25,389 bases of DNA from an uncultured Fretibacterium sp. (GTDB lineage Bacteria > Synergistota > Synergistia > Synergistales > Aminobacteriaceae): contig CALCEM010000029.1 in assembly GCA_937900285.1 (NCBI GenBank), positions 1-25,389 of the forward strand. The letters run 5' to 3'. Shown here in pieces: positions 7,822 to 15,185 of the stretch (its first letter is position 1; each line of letters starts with the position of its first letter). The translations under genes and the position numbers were made by a program. The notes beneath the pieces are model-generated. The model made no database searches. It was not told the origin of the DNA and saw only the letters and a list, made by a program, of their open reading frames with translations.

Positions 7822-7849
7822 TACCGGGAATCAAATTTAACTCCCGGTA
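7822..7849 (-). terminator. Terminator of the exported redox operon
   Basis: Perfect 8-bp inverted repeat TACCGGGA/TCCCGGTA with a 12-nt loop. On the minus strand it is followed by a T-rich run, which fits the end of the flavodoxin transcript; the plus-strand tail (AAATAAATTTT) is weaker, so it may also serve the ankyrin gene. Confidence 0.8.
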
Positions 7850-7877
7850 AATAAATTTTGAATCATAAAATTTAAAT

Positions 7878-8450
7878 TTAAATCTTCGAGCTTTTCAGCC
7901 AATCATCAATTTGTTTTTTAGCTTTATCAGTCGAATTTTGAGCAGTCGAACCGCGAACCGCAAGCCCCTTATAAATCGCCGCGCCGGGTAAATTTTGTTT
8001 TAATGCGCCTTCAGTCCTGCCCATTCCGCTCCCTTCATGAGTTGCGAAGGGTAAAATTGTTTTGCCGTTGAAATCATGTTTCTCTAAAAATGTGTATACG
8101 CACATCGGCAAATCTCCCCACCAAATTGGATAACCTAAAAATATCGTGTCGTATTCATCCAAATTTTTATCGCCAATAATTTCAGGACGGGCGTTAATTC
8201 TTAATTCTTCCTGAGCGAGATCGGTGCAGGCTTTATAATTAGCTGGATATTTTTTTGCCGGCACTATTTCGAAAAGTTCTGAGCCTGTTTTATTTGCAAT
8301 ATATTCAGCCAAAATCATCGTATTACCTTTTGTAATTTTTCCAACGCTGTAATTTTCATCTGCACGCGAAAAAACTACGACCAAAGATTTCGCAAAAGCC
8401 GGACTAAATGTGAAAATCGAAATTAAAAGAGCGAGTAAAAAACTTTTCAT
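7878..8450 (-). CDS. Exported flavodoxin-family protein
   Basis: A flavodoxin-like fold (PF12682-type) behind a Sec signal peptide (residues 1-20, ending SPAFA). FMN-site features are VVFSRADENYSVG with KGNTMILAEYIA (phosphate loop), FLGYPIWWGDLPM near 105, and FATHEGSGMGRTEGAL near 138. Flavodoxins are normally cytosolic electron carriers, so export implies an extracytoplasmic FMN protein. It is the last gene of a three-gene minus-strand operon, 53 nt after the DUF362 gene; GGAGG lies 12 nt before the ATG. Its donor and acceptor are unknown. Confidence 0.88.
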   Translation of the reverse strand: MKSFLLALLISIFTFSPAFAKSLVVVFSRADENYSVGKITKGNTMILAEYIANKTGSELFEIVPAKKYPANYKACTDLAQEELRINARPEIIGDKNLDEYDTIFLGYPIWWGDLPMCVYTFLEKHDFNGKTILPFATHEGSGMGRTEGALKQNLPGAAIYKGLAVRGSTAQNSTDKAKKQIDDWLKSSKI

Positions 8451-8503
8451 GTAAATAAAGAACCTCCGATAAATAAATAAGATAAATAAATAAATTATAA
8501 TAA

Positions 8504-9460
8504 TTAATCGACAAAAATTAATCTGTAATTGCGACTCCCTAATTTTATAATTGCGCCGTGTTCGAGTGCGTGTTCTGCTCTGAGCTGATTCATTCTCTTT
8601 ACAAATGAAGCATTACCCGGAGCAACTTTTATTAAATCTACGCAAGCCTGATCTAAAGCTACAGGATCGCGCGAGCCTAAAATTCCGATGTCGTGTATAT
8701 CAGGTTCTGCCGGATGTCCGTTGCAATCGCAATCAATGCTTAACCTGTTCATAACGTTTATATAACGTATATTCCTGCCATTTCCTAAAGCGTCCGAAAC
8801 GGATTTAGCAGCTTCAGCCATTGATTCAGTGAAAGCATCTTGAAGCCAGCCCCAAGGATTTGTATCACTTTTACCGCCTGAATGTATGCGTGCTTTTCCA
8901 GAACGTGAAGCGATTCCGATCGAAGTATTTTTTATAGCTCCGCCAAATCCTGCCATAGCATGCCCCTTAAAATGACTTAAAATTAAATATGAATCGTAAT
9001 TTTTAAAATTTTTTCCGACAAGATTACCCGTTAAATTTTTTCCTTTTGAAACAGTTAATTCAATTTGACCGTCACGATCCATAATATCAACGTCAGCAAT
9101 ATTTAAAAATCCGTGATCTTTTATTACTTGCATGTGCATTTCAGATTCAGCGCGTGAACCGTTATAAGCTGTATTACATTCGACGAGAGTGCCTTTTAAT
9201 TTTTGCACGAGGTCTTTAATTAATTCCGGCCTTAAATAATTGCTTGCTGGGGGTTCACCCGTTGAAATTTTCACGGCGATTTTCCCATCTGGTTCCCATT
9301 TTAGAGCCTCATAAATTCTGTTAAGTCCTTCGGGGTTAATATTTTTTGTCATGAAAACGATCGGAGCTGATTCATCTTCAGTTTGATGAGCTAGGTCAGT
9401 CGCATTGATTGGCAAACTTGAAAATAAAATTATTAAGAGCGCGTAAAAAATTTTATTCAT
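8504..9460 (-). CDS. Exported DUF362 domain protein
   Basis: A signal peptide (about residues 1-20, MNKIFYALLIILFSSLPINA) precedes a DUF362 domain. Family marks are HFKGHAMAGFGGAIKN near 165, the DCDCNGHPAEP segment near 244, and GILGSRDPVALDQACVDL near 260. Many DUF362 proteins also carry a ferredoxin-type 4Fe-4S module; here no CxxCxxC cluster is present. The function of DUF362 is not established. AGGAGG lies 8 nt before the ATG. Second gene of the exported operon, 38 nt after the CMD gene. Confidence 0.85.
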   Translation of the reverse strand: MNKIFYALLIILFSSLPINATDLAHQTEDESAPIVFMTKNINPEGLNRIYEALKWEPDGKIAVKISTGEPPASNYLRPELIKDLVQKLKGTLVECNTAYNGSRAESEMHMQVIKDHGFLNIADVDIMDRDGQIELTVSKGKNLTGNLVGKNFKNYDSYLILSHFKGHAMAGFGGAIKNTSIGIASRSGKARIHSGGKSDTNPWGWLQDAFTESMAEAAKSVSDALGNGRNIRYINVMNRLSIDCDCNGHPAEPDIHDIGILGSRDPVALDQACVDLIKVAPGNASFVKRMNQLRAEHALEHGAIIKLGSRNYRLIFVD

Positions 9461-9498
9461 TAAAAAATCCTCCTGAAAATAAAATTTCTCACATTATA

Positions 9499-10326
9499 TT
9501 ACTTTGAAGCTTCTTCGACACATCTTAAAGCGTTTAAACTTCTCGGATAACCTATGAACGGCAAACACTGAGAAATAATTTTGATCATGAAATTTTTATC
9601 ATTCCCGATGTTAAAATTTCCTTTAGCGTGTGCTATTAATTGAGGTTCGCAGCCACCTTGAGCAGAAATATAACAAAATGTTATTAATTCGCGATCTTTT
9701 AAATTTAAGCCCTTTCGCGTGTAATAATCTCCAAAACAATTTTGAGCCAGCCACAAATTAATATGTTTTGTTTCATCCGGCCCAGAATTCCAAAAATTGC
9801 GCATACCTTCTCCGAAAATTTCAACCTGAGCATTTGTCCCGGCTTCGCGACGAGTGTTAATATTTGTAGTGCTTTGAGGTTCGACCGGCAAATTAATATT
9901 TTGTTGGGTAAAAATCTCGTTTGTAATTTTCAAAAACCCGTAAACCCTGCCAATTCCCAAATATGCGACAGCCTGATAAATAATTTCTTTGACTTCGACA
10001 GGACTTAAACCAGATTTTAAAGCGACTGGCAAAATTTCTCTGAACTCGTCATAACCCTGACAGCCCAGAAGTGTAGCAATTATCGCCATAAATTTGGTAC
10101 GTTCATCGAGATTAATATTATCATTATTTGAAACGTCATTATTTAAAAAATTATTGAACAGCTCGTAAAATTCAGGATCGTTATTTTTTAAATCTTCGTG
10201 ATAGTGATAATTTTGATTAAACAAGTTATAAGCTCCTTTATTATTTTTATTTTCATTTTCCGCGCAAGCTCTCAAGCTGAAGAATATTACAACTAAACAC
10301 GCAAAAATTATTATTACTCTGTTTAT
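9499..10326 (-). CDS. Exported tandem carboxymuconolactone decarboxylase (CMD) domain protein
   Basis: Two CMD/AhpD-like helical domains: the first around MAIIATLLGCQGYDEFREILPVAL, the second with ELITFCYISAQGGCEPQLIAH. The usual CxxC-type redox pair of AhpD is absent; single Cys residues remain, with the typical His of GCEPQLIAH. An internal TTG at 10275 would start in mid-signal peptide. The open frame continues upstream for 17 codons and encodes a good signal sequence (NRVIIIFACLVVIFFSL, then RACAEN). GGAGG (10340-10336) sits 9 nt before an in-frame ATA at 10326, so I propose ATA as a non-AUG start. The Cys in LRAC could be a weak lipobox. First gene of the exported operon. Confidence 0.8.
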   Translation of the reverse strand: MNRVIIIFACLVVIFFSLRACAENENKNNKGAYNLFNQNYHYHEDLKNNDPEFYELFNNFLNNDVSNNDNINLDERTKFMAIIATLLGCQGYDEFREILPVALKSGLSPVEVKEIIYQAVAYLGIGRVYGFLKITNEIFTQQNINLPVEPQSTTNINTRREAGTNAQVEIFGEGMRNFWNSGPDETKHINLWLAQNCFGDYYTRKGLNLKDRELITFCYISAQGGCEPQLIAHAKGNFNIGNDKNFMIKIISQCLPFIGYPRSLNALRCVEEASK

Positions 10327-10366
10327 TTTGCTCGACCTCCATTAAAAATAAAATTTCTGAGAACAG

Positions 10367-10372
10367 ATTATA
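10367..10372 (-). promoter_or_regulatory. -10 box of the exported redox operon
   Basis: TATAAT on the minus strand immediately follows the T-tract of the FkbM terminator. No convincing -35 is visible, since it would lie within the terminator hairpin. The transcript leader would be about 35 nt to the GGAGG-ATA start. Confidence 0.5.
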
Positions 10373-10373
10373 C

Positions 10374-10414
10374 AAAAAAATTCCAGCTATGACATACGTA
10401 AATCACAGCCGGAA
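10374..10414 (-). terminator. Terminator of the FkbM gene
   Basis: On the minus strand a 12-bp stem (TTCCGGCTGTGA/TCATAGCTGGAA, including G-U pairs) with a 10-nt loop is followed by seven T. It starts 24 nt after the FkbM stop. Confidence 0.9.
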
Positions 10415-10437
10415 TAAATTAAATTAAATTTTGATCT

Positions 10438-11376
10438 TTAAACCGAAGCATATAACTTCATGCGTTTTTGTACAATTTTATAATTTGGATTGGCGGTTTT
10501 TATAATTTCGGGTAATATTTTCGGGTCATCCGGCAAATGATACGTGCAAATGGCGAGCTTCGGAGCAAAATTTTTTAAAGTCTCCCGCGCACCGTTTAAT
10601 AAATTACGTTCCTGGCCTTCGATGTCAGCTTTTATAAAATCAACGCGTTTAATATTATTTTCCTTTACAAATTCATCGAGCGTTGTAATTTGAAATTCAT
10701 TTTCATTTTTAGAAGTATGAAACACGCCTGTAATTTTTGCTTTGGGATTTGTAATATTTCCGAGAGCTTTTTTCACTGGGATAATTTTATTATTATTTAA
10801 TTCTGCGGTCTGCTCAAGAATTTTAAATAATTCGCTTGAAGGTTCAAACGCATAAGTTACGGCATTTTTCACGGCACAATATGCAGCAAAATCCCCGATC
10901 CAGCTTCCCACATCGATAACGACATCACCGGGATTAATTGTTACATTGACGAGATCATTTTTTAAAAAATACGGGCCTTCGAGCATCAAATAATAATATT
11001 TATCGATCTCGTTTTCGTTATATTCGTCATTCTTGAACAAATAAAAATAATAATCGTCATCGAAGGACTGATTTAAAAATTCTCCGAGTATTTCAATGGA
11101 TACAAATGGAATTTTTATGCCCTTAAAATCGTAATGATCATTTTTTATGAAGCCCATTGAACGAAATTTTTTTAACATTCGTGTAGCGTGTAATTTTTTC
11201 CTTAAATTTTTATGTCCGAAAATTTTCCTGATTAAATTGGATTTATCAATACATAACGCAATAAATTCCGCCGGGGTTTCGAGACCTTCAAAAATTCTGT
11301 GTACACGTTGAATCAACATGCTTTTAACTGAACGAGTTTTTATACAAATTGGTGTATTAGACGGATAATTTTTCAT
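10438..11376 (-). CDS. FkbM-family SAM-dependent methyltransferase
   Basis: A C-terminal class I methyltransferase of the FkbM type. The SAM-binding motif is VVIDVGSWIGDFAAYCA near residue 146, then AFEPSSELFKIL, ITTLDEFVKE, and FIKADIEGQERNLLNGA near 253, which is the family FxKiDvEGxE signature. The N-terminal ~130 residues are an unassigned helical/Tyr-rich region. FkbM enzymes often O-methylate sugars or polyketides; next to a repeat-bearing promoter shared with a pyruvyl transferase, a glycan substrate is a reasonable guess. No strong ribosome site precedes the ATG; only GGTG 8 nt upstream. An in-frame TAA upstream rules out extension through the heptamer repeat. Confidence 0.85.
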   Translation of the reverse strand: MKNYPSNTPICIKTRSVKSMLIQRVHRIFEGLETPAEFIALCIDKSNLIRKIFGHKNLRKKLHATRMLKKFRSMGFIKNDHYDFKGIKIPFVSIEILGEFLNQSFDDDYYFYLFKNDEYNENEIDKYYYLMLEGPYFLKNDLVNVTINPGDVVIDVGSWIGDFAAYCAVKNAVTYAFEPSSELFKILEQTAELNNNKIIPVKKALGNITNPKAKITGVFHTSKNENEFQITTLDEFVKENNIKRVDFIKADIEGQERNLLNGARETLKNFAPKLAICTYHLPDDPKILPEIIKTANPNYKIVQKRMKLYASV

Positions 11377-11447
11377 AGCGCATACACCATAATGAAGGGG
11401 TTAAAATTTTGTGATGAGTTTTGAAAAGATTTTTTTACGCAACTATA

Positions 11448-11486
11448 GCCACGAGCCACGAGCCACGAGCCACGAGCCATTATACT
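11448..11486. repeat. Heptanucleotide tandem repeat (GCCACGA)5 plus GCCA
   Basis: 39 nt of perfect 7-bp repeat, reading TCGTGGC on the minus strand. It abuts the -10 box at 11486-11491 and so covers the FkbM transcription start and 5' leader, about 75 nt before the ATG. The repeat is GC-rich in an AT-rich setting. Confidence 0.95.
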
Positions 11487-11515
11487 GATTTTCGCTCAAT
11501 TTTGTCAACTCCTAA
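11486..11515 (-). promoter_or_regulatory. Promoter of the FkbM gene
   Basis: On the minus strand perfect TTGACA (11515-11510), 18-nt spacer, perfect TATAAT (11491-11486). Context AGGAGTTGACAAAATTGA matches the left-edge promoter. This should be a strong promoter; the repeat at 11448-11486 begins where the -10 ends. Confidence 0.8.
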
Positions 11516-11580
11516 AATTAAATTTAATTTGCTTGCGACAATTATAATATTTTTTTGTTAAATTCGTTAAATTCGTTAAG

Positions 11581-11609
11581 TTGTTAAAAATCGGCGTTTA
11601 GTTTAAAAT
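11581..11609 (+). promoter_or_regulatory. Probable rpsD promoter
   Basis: TTGTTA (11581-11586), a 17-nt spacer, then TAAAAT (11604-11609), about 55 nt before the rpsD ATG. A short direct repeat of AAATTCGTT lies just upstream (about 11561-11579). Confidence 0.5.
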
Positions 11610-11664
11610 ATGGCAAATTGTTAAATAAATTAAAAAATTTTTGAGGAGAGATTCATTAAATAAA

Positions 11665-12276
11665 ATGGCAACACGCAGAGAACCTAGATTTAAATTGTGC
11701 CGTCATTTGGGCGTGAATGTTTGCGGACATCCTAAAGCGTTAAAACGTTCTGACAGTAAAAAAGCATCTGCAGCAAATTTAGCAAGAACCGGCCAGAAGG
11801 TTTCGCAGTACGGATTACAGCTAATGGAAAAACAAAAAATTAAAGCGTATTACGGAATTTTAGAGCGTCAGTTTGCGAGATATTTCGATTTAGCCAAGAA
11901 AAGCAACGAAATGACCGGCGTGGCCTTGTTGAAAAATCTTGAGTGCAGACTTGATAATTTAGTTTATCGCATTGGTTTCGCTCGTTCGATCAGGCAGGCG
12001 CGTCAGATGGTGAATCACGGTCATATACTCGTGAACGGCAAAAAAGTTGATATACCTTCATATGGCGTAAAAGTTAATGATGTCATCAGCTTGAAAGAAA
12101 AATCACGCGACAACGTTTTATTTTCAGCAAATTTTGATGGCCTCGTCGCTTTCAATGTTCCGTACATCGAAAAGGATAAAGGACAATTCAGCGCGAAATT
12201 AATACGTGAACCTTTACGCGATGAACTTCCAATCGAAGTAAATGAAATACTCGCAGTCGAGTTGTATTCGAAATAA
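11665..12276 (+). CDS. rpsD: 30S ribosomal protein S4
   Basis: Primary 16S rRNA-binding protein that starts assembly of the small-subunit body. The order is standard: an N-terminal region (MATRREPRFKLCRHLGVNV), helical domain with QYGLQLMEKQKIKAYYGILERQF, then an S4 RNA-binding domain from about residue 85 (LECRLDNLVYRIGFA, SIRQARQMVNHGHILVNGK). Length 203 aa is normal. I chose the ATG at 11665 because it gives the family N-terminus; the frame is open further upstream but through the ribosome site (GAGGAG), which lies about 15 nt from the ATG. It stands alone, away from the usual rpsM-rpsK-rpoA cluster. Confidence 0.97.
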   Translation: MATRREPRFKLCRHLGVNVCGHPKALKRSDSKKASAANLARTGQKVSQYGLQLMEKQKIKAYYGILERQFARYFDLAKKSNEMTGVALLKNLECRLDNLVYRIGFARSIRQARQMVNHGHILVNGKKVDIPSYGVKVNDVISLKEKSRDNVLFSANFDGLVAFNVPYIEKDKGQFSAKLIREPLRDELPIEVNEILAVELYSK

Positions 12277-12358
12277 TTAAAATAATAAAATTTAAAATAA
12301 CGTGAAATAATGAAATAATCATGAAATAAATAATAAAATAATAAAAATTAAATATTAG

Positions 12359-12493
12359 CTCTTATCGAGAGAGGTGGAGGGATCGGCCCTATGAAGCCCG
12401 GCAACCTTTGAGATTAAAAAAATTTAATTTGAAGGTGCCAATACCGTCAGCAGGTTTTGAAGTTAATAAATTATTTTAGCTGGATGATGAGAG
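12359..12493 (+). promoter_or_regulatory. SAM-I (S-box) riboswitch aptamer
   Basis: P1 is CTCTTATC (12359-12366) paired with GATGAGAG (12486-12493). Core elements are in order: GAGAGGTGGAGGGA, CGGCCCTATGAAGCCCGGCAACC, and AGGTGCCAATACCGTCAGCAGG (each given here in part as conserved S-box blocks). Binding of SAM stabilises P1 and allows the downstream terminator to form, cutting metK expression when SAM is plentiful. The GAGAG run at the 3' side of P1 can pair with CTCTC of the terminator, giving the antiterminator. Confidence 0.95.
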
Positions 12494-12519
12494 AGAGAAA
12501 TTAAAATAAAAAATTTAAG

Positions 12520-12555
12520 CACTCTCCTGAAATTGTCCGGGAGGGTGTTTTTTTT
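12520..12555 (+). terminator. Riboswitch-controlled terminator
   Basis: CACTCTCC (12520-12527) pairs with GGAGGGTG (12540-12547) around a 12-nt loop, followed by eight T (12548-12555). It is the expression platform of the SAM-I riboswitch, 39 nt before metK. Confidence 0.92.
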
Positions 12556-12594
12556 ATAAACAAGTAATAAATTAATTTACAGGAGGCAGAAAAA

Positions 12595-13794
12595 TTGTCA
12601 GATAATTTTATTTTTTCGTCCGAATCAGTGACAGAAGGTCACCCCGATAAAGTCGCGGATCAAATTTCCGATGGGGTTCTCGATGCAATATTAAAAGACG
12701 ATCCAATGGGTCGCGTAGCTTGTGAGGTTTTATGCTCGACTGGTTTAGTTATAGTGGCCGGAGAAATTACGACAAAAACTTATATTGATATTCCAAAAAT
12801 TGCACGCGGAATAATTAACGAAATCGGATACACTCGCGCTAAATATGGTTTTGACGGTGAAACATGCGCCGTGTTAACTGCAATTGACGAACAGTCCGGA
12901 GACATTGCTCAAGGTGTAAATAACGCCCTCGAAATTCGCGACAAAAATTTATCGGAAGAAGATATTTCAAAAACTGGAGCAGGAGATCAGGGCATGATGT
13001 TCGGTTATGCAACGAATGAAACAAAAGAATTTATGCCGATGCCGATCGCTTTAGCTCATGCTTTATCCCGTCAGCTTACAAAAGTCCGCAAAGATGGAAC
13101 GCTGTCATATTTAAGACCGGACGGAAAAACTCAGGTTTCATTACGTTACGAAAATAGAAAAGCCGTTCACGCTGATACGATCGTGGTCTCGGCTCAACAT
13201 CATCCGGAAGCTGGTTTAAATCAAATTCGTTCGGACATAATTGAACACGTTATACACCCGATAGTGCCGGGAAATTTAATTGATTCTGACACAAAAATTT
13301 TTGTAAATCCTACAGGACGTTTTGTTAAAGGCGGTCCGATGGCTGACACTGGATTAACTGGACGTAAAATAATCGTTGATACTTACGGCGGATGGATTCC
13401 ACACGGAGGCGGAGCATTTTCAGGAAAAGACCCCACCAAAGTCGACCGCTCTGGAGCTTATATGACAAGATATGCAGCAAAAAATATTGTTGCCTCTGGA
13501 ATTGCTGATGAATGTCAAATACAAGTCGCTTACGCCATCGGAGTAGCTGAACCGGTTTCATTAAACGTTAATACTTTTGGAACAGGTAAGATCAGCGATG
13601 AAAAAATTTCTGAATTGCTTCGTGATCATTTTGATTTCAGACCGGCGGCAATTATTAGAGATTTAAATTTACGCAAGCCACAATATAAAGCCCTCGCAGC
13701 ATACGGGCATTTTGGAAGAATTGATCTGCCTGAGCTTCCAGGATGGGAAAAAACTGACCGCGCTGAAGAATTACGTAAAGCAGCAGGAATTTAA
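12595..13794 (+). CDS. metK: S-adenosylmethionine synthetase
   Basis: Makes SAM from methionine and ATP. Signature motifs are EGHPDKVADQISDGVLDA (residues 14-31), GAGDQGMMFGYA (128-139) and GGGAFSGKDPTKVDRSGAY near 272-290. Length 399 aa is usual. The start is TTG, chosen because AGGAGG lies 8 nt upstream and the family N-terminus (SDNFIFSSESVTEGHP) follows. Transcription is gated by the SAM-I riboswitch immediately upstream, so product feeds back on supply. Ends at a strong hairpin convergent with hisS. Confidence 0.98.
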   Translation: MSDNFIFSSESVTEGHPDKVADQISDGVLDAILKDDPMGRVACEVLCSTGLVIVAGEITTKTYIDIPKIARGIINEIGYTRAKYGFDGETCAVLTAIDEQSGDIAQGVNNALEIRDKNLSEEDISKTGAGDQGMMFGYATNETKEFMPMPIALAHALSRQLTKVRKDGTLSYLRPDGKTQVSLRYENRKAVHADTIVVSAQHHPEAGLNQIRSDIIEHVIHPIVPGNLIDSDTKIFVNPTGRFVKGGPMADTGLTGRKIIVDTYGGWIPHGGGAFSGKDPTKVDRSGAYMTRYAAKNIVASGIADECQIQVAYAIGVAEPVSLNVNTFGTGKISDEKISELLRDHFDFRPAAIIRDLNLRKPQYKALAAYGHFGRIDLPELPGWEKTDRAEELRKAAGI

Positions 13795-13830
13795 TTTAAT
13801 TTATTTAATTTGAGATTTTATAAAAAATTT

Positions 13831-13855
13831 TCCCCCTTTTAAATTTCGAGGGGGA
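13831..13855. terminator. Bidirectional terminator between metK and hisS
   Basis: TCCCCC/GGGGGA stem (13831-13836 with 13850-13855) with a 13-nt loop, flanked by T-rich sequence on the plus side (ATTTTT) and, on the minus side, by AAAATTTTTT. It lies between two convergent genes and can serve both. Confidence 0.85.
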
Positions 13856-13889
13856 TTTTTATTTATAATTTATATTTTAAATTTACAAT

Positions 13890-15146
13890 TCATAATTTGC
13901 CGTTCAAATAATTTATAATTTCATCCTGATTAATTTCAATTTGCGAACCTTCGGCCATGTCCTTCAAAATAATTTTATTTTTATTTTTATTTTTATCTTG
14001 ATCGATTATACATGCATATTTACATAATCCAGCAGAACGCATTTGATTTTTAAAACTCCGGCCGGCTATATCATTAACTGCGCTTATTCCTGCTGAACGT
14101 AATTTATAAGTTAAAATTTGTGCTGAAGCTTTATTATTTTCATTTGCGATAATAAAAACGTCCGGAGCTGGAATTTTTCCAAATGAACAATTTTGTTCTT
14201 CCATTACGATCACTACTCTGTCAAGTCCGCAGGCAAATCCAACACCGGGAATTTTTCCGCCGCCAATCGAACTCGCTAAATTATCGTAACGCCCTCCGCC
14301 GCATACTGCATTTTGTGCGCCCAAATCGCCCGATAAAATTTCAAATGCAGTTTTTGTATAATAATCCAGTCCGCGCACTAGCCTTTTATTTATTCTGTAA
14401 GCAAAGCCTAAATTTTCGAGTCCCGTTTTCACCTCTTCAAAATGATTTCTGCATCCATCGCACAAAGACTCATAAATGTCCGGAGCATCATCCGAAATTT
14501 TTCCGCAGTTCTCTTTTTTACAATCCAAAATCCTTAACGGGTTGCGATCCAATCTCGTTAAACATGTCTCGCATAAATCTTTTTTATGAGCGTTGAAATA
14601 ATTTAATAATTTTTCGCGATAAACTGGTCTGCACTTTTCACAGCCAACGGAATTTAAAACGACCTCCAAATTTTTTAAGCCCAGCCGTCTGAATAATTCC
14701 AATGACATGGAAATAATTTCAATATCTGCGCTCGAACCCGCAACGCCCAAACATTCCGCATCAATCTGATAAAATTGTCTGTAACGTCCTTTTTGAGGTC
14801 TCTCATATCTGAACATTGGACCCCAGCTCCATAATTTTGCAAAATTCCCTTGAGCGCACAAATTATTTTCAATTGCTGCACGCATTACGCCTGCTGTAGC
14901 TTCTGGCCTTAGAGTTATGCTGCGTTCTCCTCTGTCAATAAATGTATACATTTCCTTTTCTACGATGTCAGTTGTTTCGCCGACACCTCTCGAAAATAAT
15001 TCTGTATGTTCAAATATTGGGATTAAAATCTCACTGAAATTAAAATTTTTCATGACTTCGCCAGCAGTTTTTATAATATATGACCACTTCCAAGATTCCG
15101 CCGGCAAAATATCCCTTGTCCCTCTTGGAGCGTTTATAATCGACAT
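13890..15146 (-). CDS. hisS: Histidyl-tRNA synthetase
   Basis: Class II synthetase that charges tRNA-His. Motif 1 region GTRDILPAESWKWSYI opens the protein; SITLRPEATAGVMRA, PMFRYERPQKGRYRQFYQ (motif 2) and the histidine-site loop VRGLDYYTKTAFEI near 256 are intact. Motif 3 is GVGFACGLDRV. The insertion domain holds several Cys (GCEKCRP, CETC, CDGC), as in many bacterial HisRS. The C-terminal anticodon domain includes a lysine/asparagine run (KNKNKNK) from a 6-bp AT repeat. AAGGAG lies 13 nt before the ATG. Third in the rseP-ispG-hisS cluster, 39 nt after ispG. Confidence 0.97.
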   Translation of the reverse strand: MSIINAPRGTRDILPAESWKWSYIIKTAGEVMKNFNFSEILIPIFEHTELFSRGVGETTDIVEKEMYTFIDRGERSITLRPEATAGVMRAAIENNLCAQGNFAKLWSWGPMFRYERPQKGRYRQFYQIDAECLGVAGSSADIEIISMSLELFRRLGLKNLEVVLNSVGCEKCRPVYREKLLNYFNAHKKDLCETCLTRLDRNPLRILDCKKENCGKISDDAPDIYESLCDGCRNHFEEVKTGLENLGFAYRINKRLVRGLDYYTKTAFEILSGDLGAQNAVCGGGRYDNLASSIGGGKIPGVGFACGLDRVVIVMEEQNCSFGKIPAPDVFIIANENNKASAQILTYKLRSAGISAVNDIAGRSFKNQMRSAGLCKYACIIDQDKNKNKNKIILKDMAEGSQIEINQDEIINYLNGKL

Positions 15147-15185
15147 TTTAAAATTTTCACTCCTTCGTAAATTATTTATTATTTA

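Noticed and set aside
11448..11486. CRISPR or transcription-factor operator array
   Set aside because: Perfect 7-bp head-to-tail units without spacers and directly at the transcription start; better read as a slippage-prone repeat.
11377..11487. FkbM reading frame extended upstream through the heptamer repeat from the ATG at 11487
   Set aside because: An in-frame TAG follows the repeat and an in-frame TAA lies nearer the accepted ATG; a 7-bp shift does not open the frame to the gene because of the TAA.
14183..14596. Plus-strand open frame inside hisS
   Set aside because: Shadow of intact HisRS motifs on the other strand; composition unlike the neighbouring proteins.
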